From Deferribacteraceae bacterium UBA6799 (GTDB lineage Bacteria; Chrysiogenota; Deferribacteres; Deferribacterales; Geovibrionaceae): a stretch of DNA of 64,000 nucleotides. The notes below the pieces were generated by a model. The model was not told the DNA's origin. It was given only the letters and a program-made list of their open reading frames with translations, and did not search any database. The translations under genes and the position numbers were made by a program. Shown here piece by piece: positions 7,421 through 15,404 of this stretch. Location: contig DKFJ01000007.1 in the NCBI GenBank assembly GCA_002452335.1, forward strand, positions 271,573 through 335,572, in the 5' to 3' direction. Each line of letters starts with the position of its first letter. Within the stretch, counting starts at the first letter, position 1.

Positions 7421-8649
7421 TATTTCTCTCTCGGCAGTATAAGGTTCAGGACAACGCCGACTATACCTGCCAGACCGATACCGCCGATAGCCACGGAACC
7501 GATGGAGACGGAAAGGTTGCCTATTCCCACAACAAGAATAACAGATGCTATTATCAGGTTGCGTGATTTAGACATATCCACTCTCTCGCGCACTATGGTG
7601 CCTATACCGATGGCGGCGATCATACCGAACAGCAGGATGAGGATTCCGCCCATAACAGGAACGGGGATGGTCTTCAGCACAGCGCCCAGCTTGCCAACGA
7701 AGGCGAGTATGATGGCTGTGAAGGCGGCGATTGTCATGTATACCACTTTAAATGATTTTGTCAGAGCCACAGCGCCTGTGACCTCTGAATAGGTTGTGTT
7801 GGGAGGACCGCCCAGAACAGAGGCTAGTGTGGTGGCCAGACCGTCTCCGAGAAGTGTTCTGTGCAGACCGGGGTCTTTGATAAAATTTTTGCCTGTAACG
7901 CCTGAAATAGCCAGAACGTCGCCCACATGCTCAATAGCGGGGGCTATGGCAACAGGAACGATGTAAAGAATGGCGGCGATATCGAAAACGGGAAAAGCGT
8001 ATGATCCGTTGTTCATAGCCTCCACCCACGGAAGCGCTATCCATTTAGCGTCTGCGATGGGCTGAAAGCTGACAACGCCCATAAACAGAGAGAGAACATA
8101 ACCGACAACGATACCCATAAGGATGGGAACCAGACTCAGAAGTTTTTTACCGAACGTAACGGTGCAGATGGCTGTCAGAAGCGACACAATGGCTATGAAC
8201 ATAGCCTTGCCGTCATAGTTGCCGGAACCGTCGAAACTTTTTGCCATGTTTACAGCAACAGGAGCGAGGTTAAGACCGATAACCATAATAACGGGTCCTG
8301 TAACTATAGCGGGAAGATATCTGTCTATAGACTCCACTCCCCCCACCTTAACCATCGCGCTGAAAATGATATAAGCGAGTCCCGCACAGGCAAGACCGCC
8401 CAGAGTGGCTCCAACGCCGAAGTTTTTCATACCGTAGGATATGGGAGCGATGAACGCGAATGAGCTCGCAAGAAAAACAGGAACCATCCTCTTGGTGATG
8501 AACTGGAACAGCAGAGTTCCCACACCAGCGGTGAAAAGAGCGATAGAAGGGTCGAGCCCTGTAAGAAGCGGAACCAGAACCAGAGCGCCGAATGCCACGA
8601 AGAGCATCTGAACGCCCAGAATCAGGGTTTTCAGCTTACTTTCTTCCAT
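7420..8649 (-). CDS. uraA: Uracil permease (nucleobase:cation symporter-2 family)
   Basis: A 409-residue polytopic inner-membrane transporter that imports uracil with protons. Family features are the conserved AIEHVGDVLAISGVTGKNF block (substrate-binding glutamate in PAIEHVGD), GDGLATTLASVLGGPPNTTY and many hydrophobic segments. I chose ATG 8649 rather than the longer frame (start 8700) because GGAGG lies 9 bases upstream and MEESKLKTLILG matches the family start. First gene of uraA-upp. Confidence 0.94.
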   Translation of the reverse strand: MEESKLKTLILGVQMLFVAFGALVLVPLLTGLDPSIALFTAGVGTLLFQFITKRMVPVFLASSFAFIAPISYGMKNFGVGATLGGLACAGLAYIIFSAMVKVGGVESIDRYLPAIVTGPVIMVIGLNLAPVAVNMAKSFDGSGNYDGKAMFIAIVSLLTAICTVTFGKKLLSLVPILMGIVVGYVLSLFMGVVSFQPIADAKWIALPWVEAMNNGSYAFPVFDIAAILYIVPVAIAPAIEHVGDVLAISGVTGKNFIKDPGLHRTLLGDGLATTLASVLGGPPNTTYSEVTGAVALTKSFKVVYMTIAAFTAIILAFVGKLGAVLKTIPVPVMGGILILLFGMIAAIGIGTIVRERVDMSKSRNLIIASVILVVGIGNLSVSIGSVAIGGIGLAGIVGVVLNLILPREK

Positions 8650-8798
8650 AAAATAAAACCTCCGAAAGAATATACTTTTAACTCTAAAACAAACAATCAA
8701 GTTTACATTGTTTCAGACAAGAAGTAAAGGTAAATAAGGCATGATAAAGCACTCTAATTTAAGGCTAATTTTATCTTTTAAATTTTATGTTTCGGATG

Positions 8799-8827
8799 TT
8801 GAAATACGGACAATTGAGTGCTAAAAT
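8799..8827 (+). promoter_or_regulatory. Sigma-70-type promoter before the threonine aldolase gene
   Basis: TTGAAA, 17-base spacer, TAAAAT; the ATG follows 22 bases after the -10 with GAGG as ribosome site. Four of six and five of six consensus matches at correct spacing. Confidence 0.6.
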
Positions 8828-8848
8828 CATTTTTTTTATGAGGCATCC

Positions 8849-9850
8849 ATGAACAATTTATTTATCAGCGACAACACATCGCCTGCCGACCAAAGAATAC
8901 TGAAGGCTGTATCTGACGCTAACGACGGATACGCCCTGTCATACGGAAACGACAGATGGACAGAAGAGGCCGAAGCTCTCTTTAAAAAAGAATTCGGCGA
9001 AGACTCGCTCTATTTTCCCGTGCTGACAGGCACAGGAGCGAACATAACCGCTCTAGCCAGTGTTCTGAAACCCTTTCAGAGCGTCCTGTGCGCTTCCACC
9101 GCCCACATAAACGTGGACGAGTGCGGCGCTCCGGAACGATTCACCGGCAGCAAAATAATCCCCATAGAGACAGAAAACGGAAAACTGACTCCGGAAATGC
9201 TTTCAAAATATACTCTTAACCCCGGGTTCGAACACCACAGCCAGCCGGGTGTCATATCGGTCAGCCAGACAACGGAGACAGGCACCGCCTATTCAGAGAT
9301 AGAGCTTCTGGAGCTGTCTGAGTTCGCTAAGAAACACAATATGATACTTCATGTGGACGGATCCAGAATAGCTAATGCCGCCGCTTTTCTGGGCGTGTCT
9401 CTCGCCGAGGCATGCAGAGGAGCCGATGTTCTCAGCTTCGGCGGAACTAAGAACGGTCTGATCCTGGGCGAGGCGGTTGTTTTTCTCAACCCAGCGCTGG
9501 CACAGGAAACAAAATATCACAGAAAACAGTTCGGCCAGCTCTATTCCAAGATGAGATATCTCTCCGCTCAGTTCATACCCTATCTCCGTGACGGGATATG
9601 GCACGAAAACGCCTCCAGGGCAAACCGCGCGGCGTCTCTTCTGGCAGACGGGCTGATGAAAAAAAACATACATATACATTATCCGGTGAACGGCAACGCT
9701 GTTTTTGCGGTTGTTCCTCCGGAGATTATTGAAAAGCTGTCGCTGAAATTCAGGTTCTATGTATGGGACGAATCCGCCTCTCTGTGCAGGTTCATGTGTC
9801 CGTACACAGCCACGGCGCAGGATATAGAGGAGCTTCTTAACTCATTTTGA
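8849..9850 (+). CDS. Low-specificity L-threonine aldolase / beta-eliminating lyase family
   Basis: A 333-residue fold-type I PLP enzyme. The PLP lysine lies in SFGGTKNGLILGEAV, the cofactor aspartate in ILHVDGSRIANAA, and SDNTSPADQRILKAV is the expected N-terminus. The family cleaves L-threonine or L-allo-threonine to glycine and acetaldehyde, supplying glycine. Some relatives act on other beta-hydroxy amino acids, so specificity is open. The start is supported by GAGGCATCC before the ATG. Divergent from uraA-upp; no evident functional partner next to it. Confidence 0.88.
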   Translation: MNNLFISDNTSPADQRILKAVSDANDGYALSYGNDRWTEEAEALFKKEFGEDSLYFPVLTGTGANITALASVLKPFQSVLCASTAHINVDECGAPERFTGSKIIPIETENGKLTPEMLSKYTLNPGFEHHSQPGVISVSQTTETGTAYSEIELLELSEFAKKHNMILHVDGSRIANAAAFLGVSLAEACRGADVLSFGGTKNGLILGEAVVFLNPALAQETKYHRKQFGQLYSKMRYLSAQFIPYLRDGIWHENASRANRAASLLADGLMKKNIHIHYPVNGNAVFAVVPPEIIEKLSLKFRFYVWDESASLCRFMCPYTATAQDIEELLNSF

Positions 9851-9886
9851 ACATTCGGCAATAAGATTAGCGCAAAAATATTTGTT

Positions 9887-9915
9887 TTGTTTTTAACCAT
9901 ATTTTTATGTATAAT
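9887..9915 (+). promoter_or_regulatory. Sigma-70-type promoter of the amino-acid ABC operon
   Basis: TTGTTT, 17-base spacer, perfect TATAAT. It lies 33 bases before the small zinc-ribbon gene and is the only good promoter seen ahead of the four-gene unit. Confidence 0.6.
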
Positions 9916-9947
9916 TGTAATTTAGCGCGAAGTTCAAGGAGGTTCCT

Positions 9948-10109
9948 ATGTCTTCCAAAGGTGAAGAGGTTACAACATTAGAGGTCAAATGTCCTCTGTG
10001 CGACCATACCGAGATAGTCTACATACCTAGGGAAGAAATTCCGGACTGTCCTGTGCATAAGGTTAAGATGATCATTAAAGAGATCCTTGAAGAAGGAAAA
10101 TCTTGCTAA
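9948..10109 (+). CDS. Small zinc-ribbon-like protein (53 residues)
   Basis: A short gene starting MSSKGEEVTTLEVKCPLCDH and ending IIKEILEEGKSC. AGGAGG lies seven bases before ATG and a promoter lies upstream. Three features suggest a single metal-binding knuckle: CPLC near residues 15-18, CPVH near 34-37 and a C-terminal Cys. CxxC plus CxxH together would make one treble-clef or rubredoxin-like zinc site. It stops 12 bases before the binding-protein gene, whose ribosome site starts in its stop (TAAGGAGG), so the two are cotranscribed. I do not recognise the family. It could be a regulator of the operon or a general zinc-ribbon protein. Confidence 0.8.
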   Translation: MSSKGEEVTTLEVKCPLCDHTEIVYIPREEIPDCPVHKVKMIIKEILEEGKSC

Positions 10110-10121
10110 GGAGGCATATAT

Positions 10122-10988
10122 ATGAAGAAAAGTATTGTATCCATGTTTTATGCCGTTGTGCTGATGCTGGCTTTCATGCTGGGCGGATGCGGCGGCGAAA
10201 AGAAAGAGGCGGCTCCCGCTGCCACTGCTGAGCAGCCCGCTGCCGGCGGTATCTGGGAACAGTCCACACTGAACAAGATCCTTAAGAGCGGCGTTCTGAG
10301 AGTTGGTATGGAAGCCGGCTACATGCCCTTCGAACTTAAGAACAAAAACGGCGAGATCGTTGGTTTCGACGTTGAGATCGCTAAAATGATGGCTGAAGAT
10401 ATGGGTGTTAAACTCGAGCTTGTAAACACAGCATGGGACGGTATCATCCCCGCTCTGCTTACAGACAAATTCGACATCATCATGTCAGGTATGACCATCA
10501 CTCCCCAGAGAAACCTTCAGGTTAACTTCTGCGACCCCTACATCGTTGTAGGTCAGACAATCTTCATCAAAAAAGATCTGGAAGGCAAAGTTAAAAGCTA
10601 TGCAGACCTGAACGACCCCAAATACACTGTGGCTACAAAACTCGGCGTAACTGCTGACTATGCCTCTAAAAAATTCATGGGCAAAGCAAATATCAGACTG
10701 TTCGAAACAGAGCAGGAAGGCGCTATGGAAGTTCTGAACGGCAAAGCTGACGCTTTCGTTTACGACCTCCCCTACAACGCTATCTTCTTCGCTCAGAACA
10801 AAGATAAACTTGTTTTCCTCGACAGCCCCTTTACATTTGAGCCCCTCGCATGGGCGATCCGCAAAGGCGATCCTGACTTCTCTAACTTCCTGAACAACTA
10901 CCTCGCTCAGATCAAAGGCGACGGCAGATATCAGGCAGCATACGACAAATGGTTCGGATCAACAGACTGGCTGGCTGACATCCAGTAA
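10122..10988 (+). CDS. Amino-acid ABC transporter substrate-binding lipoprotein
   Basis: A 288-residue periplasmic binding protein, tethered to a membrane through the lipobox LGGC (about residues 20-23). After an Ala/Pro-rich linker comes the SBP_bac_3 fold: LRVGMEAGYMPFE, GEIVGFDVEIAKMMAEDMGV and the late PDFSNFLNNYLAQI. These are hallmarks of polar amino-acid (Gln/Arg/His type) receptors. It is followed by cognate permease and ATPase genes; a single permease gene implies a homodimeric channel. The ligand is not determined by sequence alone. Confidence 0.93.
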   Translation: MKKSIVSMFYAVVLMLAFMLGGCGGEKKEAAPAATAEQPAAGGIWEQSTLNKILKSGVLRVGMEAGYMPFELKNKNGEIVGFDVEIAKMMAEDMGVKLELVNTAWDGIIPALLTDKFDIIMSGMTITPQRNLQVNFCDPYIVVGQTIFIKKDLEGKVKSYADLNDPKYTVATKLGVTADYASKKFMGKANIRLFETEQEGAMEVLNGKADAFVYDLPYNAIFFAQNKDKLVFLDSPFTFEPLAWAIRKGDPDFSNFLNNYLAQIKGDGRYQAAYDKWFGSTDWLADIQ

Positions 10989-11012
10989 AAAAATACCGGG
11001 AGTGCTAGAAAA

Positions 11013-11960
11013 GTGACTGTAAAACACAAAAACCTCATCTGGAACGGACTTCTGGTTATATTCCTTGTCGGAATGGCATTCGGGATATACGGAGCATCCG
11101 TTAAAGTTGACTACATATGGCGATGGGAGAGGCTGCCCAAGTATATCTTTTATACTGACAGCCAGATAACAAAAGCACCGATCGACGGAATGGTCAAAGT
11201 GGAGGGTAACAAAGTTACCATCACACCCGCCGGAAGAGGCGAACCTGTCTCTTTAGACGGAATGAAGGGCGTCTCCGTGAAAAACGGCGACACAGTCACG
11301 AAAGGCAGCACAATCGCTGTTAACAATAAGGTAAAAGCAGGTCCGCTGGTGGTGGGCCTGCTTACCACTCTCTACATATCTTTTTTCTCCATCATTTTCG
11401 CTATCATACTGGGCATCGTCACGGGGCTCGCCAGAATATCGGGAAACCCGTTCTTTAAAAAACTGGCGGTGCTGTATATTGAGCTCATCCGGGGAACCCC
11501 GCTTCTGGTTCAGATATTCATCTTCTATTTCTTCATAGGAACGATACTGAATCTGGACAGGGTCACAGCGGGCATAGCCGCTCTGGCGGTATTCACCGGA
11601 GCGTACATAGCGGAGATAGTGCGGGCGGGCATACAGTCCATCTCCCGCGGACAGATGGAGGCGGCACGAAGCCTTGGTATGAGCTATACACAGGCAATGG
11701 CGCTGGTCATCCTGCCTCAGGCTTTTAAACGTACCCTGCCGCCAATGGCAGGTCAGTTTATATCTCTTATCAAAGATTCGTCTCTGGTTTCTGTCATATC
11801 CATCACCGATCTTACAAAGGCGGGCAGAGAAGTGGTAGCATCCACATTCAGCCCCTTCGAGGTATGGTTCACCGTTGCGGCGCTTTACCTCATCATGACA
11901 TCCGGTCTGTCGTTCCTTGTCCAGCGTCTGGAAAAGCGAATGGCACAGCAGGACAGATAG
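11013..11960 (+). CDS. Amino-acid ABC transporter permease with an extracytoplasmic insert
   Basis: A 315-residue HisM/GlnP-type permease starting at GTG (GGGAG ten bases upstream). The transport domain spans about residues 110-310 and shows YIELIRGTPLLVQIFIFYF and the ATPase-coupling EAA loop EAARSLGMSYTQAMALVILP. Unusually, about 85 residues separate the first helix (about 5-25) from the second. They contain GEPVSLDGMKGVSVKNGDTVTKGSTIAV written here as blocks: GEPVSLDGMKG, then VSVKNGDTVTKGSTIAV, which resembles a lipoyl/barrel-sandwich fold (xGDxVxKGxxIA). In this topology the insert would be periplasmic. It sits between the receptor and ATPase genes. Confidence 0.92.
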   Translation: MTVKHKNLIWNGLLVIFLVGMAFGIYGASVKVDYIWRWERLPKYIFYTDSQITKAPIDGMVKVEGNKVTITPAGRGEPVSLDGMKGVSVKNGDTVTKGSTIAVNNKVKAGPLVVGLLTTLYISFFSIIFAIILGIVTGLARISGNPFFKKLAVLYIELIRGTPLLVQIFIFYFFIGTILNLDRVTAGIAALAVFTGAYIAEIVRAGIQSISRGQMEAARSLGMSYTQAMALVILPQAFKRTLPPMAGQFISLIKDSSLVSVISITDLTKAGREVVASTFSPFEVWFTVAALYLIMTSGLSFLVQRLEKRMAQQDR

Positions 11961-11970
11961 GAGGAATGAT

Positions 11971-12696
11971 ATGATAAAAGCGGAAAACGTAATAAAAATA
12001 TATCCCAACGGGGTCAACGCGCTGAAAGGCGTATCTCTGGATGTTGCCAAGAGCGAGGTTCTGGTCATCATCGGTCCGTCCGGCTCAGGCAAATCGACCA
12101 TGCTGCGCACTCTCAACCTGCTGGAAGAGGTTCAGGGCGGCGAGATAGAGATAGACGGTCAGTCGCTGACGCATCCGAAAACAAACATAAACCACCTGCG
12201 TGAGAACGTGGGCATGGTTTTTCAGTCATTCAACCTGTTCCCCCACAAAACAGTTATAGAAAACATCACTCTCGCTCCTCTGAAAGTTAAAAAGATGAAA
12301 AAGGCCGAAGCCGAAAAAGTGGCGGAAGAGCTTCTGAAGAAGGTCGGGCTCTCTGACAAGAGAGACTGCTATCCCTCACAGCTTTCCGGCGGACAGCAGC
12401 AGAGGGTCGCCATAGCCAGAGCCCTGGCTATGAAACCGAAGGTGATGCTCTTTGACGAGCCCACATCCGCTCTGGATCCTGAGATGATCGGAGAGGTTCT
12501 GGATGTTATGAAAACGCTGGCTAAAGAGGGCATGACGATGGTTGTGGTTACCCACGAAATGGGTTTTGCCAGAGAGATGGCGGACAGAGTCATCTTCATG
12601 GATGACGGACAGAAGGTAGAGGAGGGAACTCCCGCTGATCTGTTCAACAACCCGTCCAGCGACAGGCTGAAGCTTTTCCTCAGTCAGGTACTGTAA
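11971..12696 (+). CDS. Amino-acid ABC transporter ATP-binding protein
   Basis: A 241-residue ATPase of the GlnQ/HisP type. Walker A is GPSGSGKST, the signature LSGGQQQRVAIARAL, Walker B VMLFDEP, and the switch histidine lies in VVTHEMGFA. I chose ATG 11971 (ribosome site GGAGG starting at the end of the permease stop) over a longer frame. It powers the transporter encoded by the two preceding genes. A strong terminator closes the operon. Confidence 0.95.
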   Translation: MIKAENVIKIYPNGVNALKGVSLDVAKSEVLVIIGPSGSGKSTMLRTLNLLEEVQGGEIEIDGQSLTHPKTNINHLRENVGMVFQSFNLFPHKTVIENITLAPLKVKKMKKAEAEKVAEELLKKVGLSDKRDCYPSQLSGGQQQRVAIARALAMKPKVMLFDEPTSALDPEMIGEVLDVMKTLAKEGMTMVVVTHEMGFAREMADRVIFMDDGQKVEEGTPADLFNNPSSDRLKLFLSQVL

Positions 12697-12708
12697 AATT
12701 ATCTTCAC

Positions 12709-12730
12709 GGGGGAGCAATGCTCCCCTTTT
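12709..12730 (+). terminator. Rho-independent terminator of the ABC operon
   Basis: GGGGAGC, loop AAT, GCTCCCC, then TTTT. It lies between the converging ABC ATPase and amidotransferase genes. Confidence 0.88.
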
Positions 12731-12732
12731 AT

Positions 12733-13425
12733 TTATTCTGTGCAGTAATCAACGAACCTTTCCAGCATGGTGTTCGCCTCAGGCGTGTCCTGAATGGAGG
12801 ACAGCACCCTGTCCATGTCTTTCAGCTTCTCTTTCTGAAAAAGAGCGTATTCTCTGCTGATGATAGTATCGTATTCCGGGTGAAACTGGACTCCCCACGC
12901 GCATTTGCCTATGCGGAAAGCCTCCACGGGCTCATAACTGTTGGATGCCAGCACCACTGCCCCGTCCGGCAGATCCAGCACCGACTGGGTATGCGTCACA
13001 TGCGCCATGAATTTTTTCGGCATTTTTTTGAATACAGGGTCGTTCTTAGCGTCATCTGTCAGAGCGACTTCCACCGTGCCTATCTCCGGACCTTTCGGGT
13101 GGTTGCCCACCACACCGCCCAGAGCGTGCGCCAGAAGCTGATGCCCATAGCATACGCCGAATACGGGGGTTTCCGCCTCCACAGCCTTTTTCAGATATGC
13201 CGCCGTGTCCTCGCTCCATCTGTGTCTGTCGGTCACCATCTCGTGAGCGCCTGTCACCAGTATGCCGTCAAAATCCACGCTCTCCGGCAGGGCTTGTTTC
13301 TGAACATCCACAACCTTGACCATCTGTCTCATAACGCTCATGAAGCGGATCATCCAGTCTTCGAAATCCCCATAGTGACACGCCAGATCTTTTATGGAAC
13401 TCCCCGTTTTCAACAGCAGAAACAT
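12733..13425 (-). CDS. Class I glutamine amidotransferase (GMP-synthase-like glutaminase)
   Basis: A 230-residue stand-alone class I amidotransferase. The nucleophile elbow is FGVCYGHQLLAHALGG, and the His-Glu pair of the triad lies in GVQFHPEYD. Such YfeJ/GuaA-like glutaminases hydrolyse glutamine or, in some cases, gamma-glutamyl compounds; the physiological substrate is unknown. It starts 2 bases after the sensor kinase stop with the site AAGGAGG, so both genes are one unit. A link between glutamine handling and the kinase is only suggested by position. Confidence 0.88.
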   Translation of the reverse strand: MFLLLKTGSSIKDLACHYGDFEDWMIRFMSVMRQMVKVVDVQKQALPESVDFDGILVTGAHEMVTDRHRWSEDTAAYLKKAVEAETPVFGVCYGHQLLAHALGGVVGNHPKGPEIGTVEVALTDDAKNDPVFKKMPKKFMAHVTHTQSVLDLPDGAVVLASNSYEPVEAFRIGKCAWGVQFHPEYDTIISREYALFQKEKLKDMDRVLSSIQDTPEANTMLERFVDYCTE

Positions 13426-13427
13426 AT

Positions 13428-15257
13428 TTAGTCCTCCTTAGAAACGAGAGGACAGGCGATGGTAAACTCCGCACCTTCGTCAACATTACGCACACTGATC
13501 TTTCCGTTCATATTGGATTCCACGAGATTTTTAGTCATGAAAAGCCCTATTCCGCTGCCGTTCTCATTCTTGGTGCTGAAATACTGCTGGAATATTCTGC
13601 TGATCACATCATCCGGGATTCCGCCCCCTGTGTCCGTAACTGTAACGCAGAGCATATCATCGTCTATCCTGACTTCTATCTTTATGATACCTTTAAAATA
13701 AGCTACATTCTGATTGTTCTCTATCATCTTTTCACGTCTGAGGGCTATGGCGTCTCTGGCGTTGTTGAACAGATTCAGCAGAACATGCTTGAACTCGTTG
13801 GGATAACCTTTTATATAAGCCTTTTCAGCCATCTCATCAGTCCATGATGTTCTGAAAGATGTGTTAAACTTCGCAAAGCTGAAATCGAACAGCCGGATTA
13901 TCTCCTGCACCGCCTCGCAAACGTTAAAGACCTCCGGTCTGGTGCTGGGTTTCAGAAAGTTTCTGAAATCTCTGTCCGTCTGCGCCATGAAGGATGTCTG
14001 TTCCTTAATATCCTTGATATACTTTCTGATCTCCAGAGAACACTCTCCGGAGTCGCACTCGAAGTTCAGCATATCCGCCAGAAGAGAAACGGAGCTGATG
14101 GGCTGTTTCCACTGGTGGAGTATTGCCGACAGCATCTCGCCCATCGTAACCATCTTCGCCTGCTGCGAGAAGAACTGTTCCCTGCTTCTGAGCTCCCTTA
14201 CCTTGTCCTCCACCTTCTGCTCCAGCATCAGGTTGGCGTTATGGATACGTCTTCTGGAGCTGTCCAGAGCGGCGATGGCGGCAGTGACAGAAAGGGCTAT
14301 CAAAGAAAAAAGAGCGTACAGCACATAAAAATATGTAGCTATCTTACCATATACTTCAGCCAGGTGATAGCTGACTATAGCTCCTGCACTGGCGCCGTTT
14401 TCGTCTCTAACCGGTATAAATGTGAGAAAGTAGGCTTTCCCGTTGTATTTTGTGAGATATGACGAAGCCTTATCCTTTTTCAGAAGACCCTCTATATGAG
14501 TATCCAGATCTCTTTTGATTATCTGATTGACATAGTAAGACAGGTTAACGTTAGGTTCTTCCAGACGGCAGTCATCGCATGAATCGATCATATATTTGTC
14601 AGATATCTTTTCCGCTGTTGCGGATTCGGAGCCTGTTCTGAAGTTGACAGGCATTATGTATTTGAAATTGTATCCATAGAGCAGATTCATAGCGTTCACC
14701 AGTCCCTCTGTGCTGATGACCAGTTCAACAGCGCCCACATGCTCTTTTTCGGTGTTCAGAGGAAAGATATATCTGTATCCCAGCATATACCTGCCCATCT
14801 CGAACCCCTCCACATAGGTGTTGCGTTCGTTAGCTTCTGTTATCATGCTTCTTATGCCGCCCAGGCTGTCGCCGTATTCGGACGGTCTGCTCATACGCAG
14901 AAAACTGGTGGAATCAGGAAAATGAAACTGGATCTCCGCCAGATTGACGGCTTTTAATGTGTCGAACTCCGGAAGAACAAGCTGATACAGACTGTTCCTG
15001 ATGCTGTTCCTTTCGCTGTCGTCTTTGTATCCGGCTGTCATATATTCCTTCACCAGCGGGGTGTTTATCCGTTTATTAAACACCTCTGCGGTGATCTGCC
15101 TGAATGTTTTTATGGTGGAGTTAAAATAATTCTGATCCAGCTCGGTCTGTTCCTGAGTATAGTCTCTGAATCTCTGCTCACGCACATTGAACACTGATAT
15201 GGTTATAAACAGCTCTACAATAAGAAACATGAGGATATAAAAACCATACCTGCGCAT
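13428..15257 (-). CDS. Membrane sensor histidine kinase with dCache-type periplasmic domain
   Basis: A 609-residue kinase. Helix 1 (about residues 3-25) and helix 2 (about 306-331) bracket a periplasmic domain. Its FHFPDSTSFLRMSRPSEYGD block resembles the double-Cache family of two-component kinases (dCache_3). A coiled coil leads to the phospho-acceptor ILHQWKQP (His about 381). The ATPase part has LLNLFNNARDAI, VTDTGGGIPDD and NENGSGIGLFMTK. The periplasmic part contains DSCDDC, a possible disulphide or metal site. I chose ATG 15257 because it starts directly before the helix; an ATG at 15290 lacks a ribosome site. No response regulator gene is adjacent. Confidence 0.9.
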   Translation of the reverse strand: MRRYGFYILMFLIVELFITISVFNVREQRFRDYTQEQTELDQNYFNSTIKTFRQITAEVFNKRINTPLVKEYMTAGYKDDSERNSIRNSLYQLVLPEFDTLKAVNLAEIQFHFPDSTSFLRMSRPSEYGDSLGGIRSMITEANERNTYVEGFEMGRYMLGYRYIFPLNTEKEHVGAVELVISTEGLVNAMNLLYGYNFKYIMPVNFRTGSESATAEKISDKYMIDSCDDCRLEEPNVNLSYYVNQIIKRDLDTHIEGLLKKDKASSYLTKYNGKAYFLTFIPVRDENGASAGAIVSYHLAEVYGKIATYFYVLYALFSLIALSVTAAIAALDSSRRRIHNANLMLEQKVEDKVRELRSREQFFSQQAKMVTMGEMLSAILHQWKQPISSVSLLADMLNFECDSGECSLEIRKYIKDIKEQTSFMAQTDRDFRNFLKPSTRPEVFNVCEAVQEIIRLFDFSFAKFNTSFRTSWTDEMAEKAYIKGYPNEFKHVLLNLFNNARDAIALRREKMIENNQNVAYFKGIIKIEVRIDDDMLCVTVTDTGGGIPDDVISRIFQQYFSTKNENGSGIGLFMTKNLVESNMNGKISVRNVDEGAEFTIACPLVSKED

Positions 15258-15357
15258 TCGTACACCCCGAAATATCCAGCACGCAGACATTATATATTCA
15301 AATTCTTCAAATTAGAACTTAAATTATTTTAATTGCGTGATAACTCTGAATTAATAA

Positions 15358-15384
15358 GGCAGGACACGCGCAGCGTGCCCCGCC
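15358..15384 (-). terminator. Hairpin downstream of acnA
   Basis: On the minus strand GGCGGGGCACGC, loop TGC, GCGTGTCCTGCC with two non-Watson-Crick pairs, followed by TTATTAATT. It lies 20 bases beyond the aconitase stop. Probably a terminator, though the T-tract is imperfect. Confidence 0.6.
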
Positions 15385-15404
15385 GGAAAGCATTTTTTGT
15401 TTAT

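Noticed and set aside
8748..8822. AGCACTC and GAGTGCT, halves of a CIRCE (HrcA) operator, upstream of the threonine aldolase gene
   Set aside because: The halves are about 60 bases apart instead of 9, and no chaperone gene follows.
8806..8827. GG-N10-GC pattern before the threonine aldolase gene
   Set aside because: Flanks read CGGACA and GTGCTA, not TGGCA and TTGC. The sigma-70-type elements fit better.
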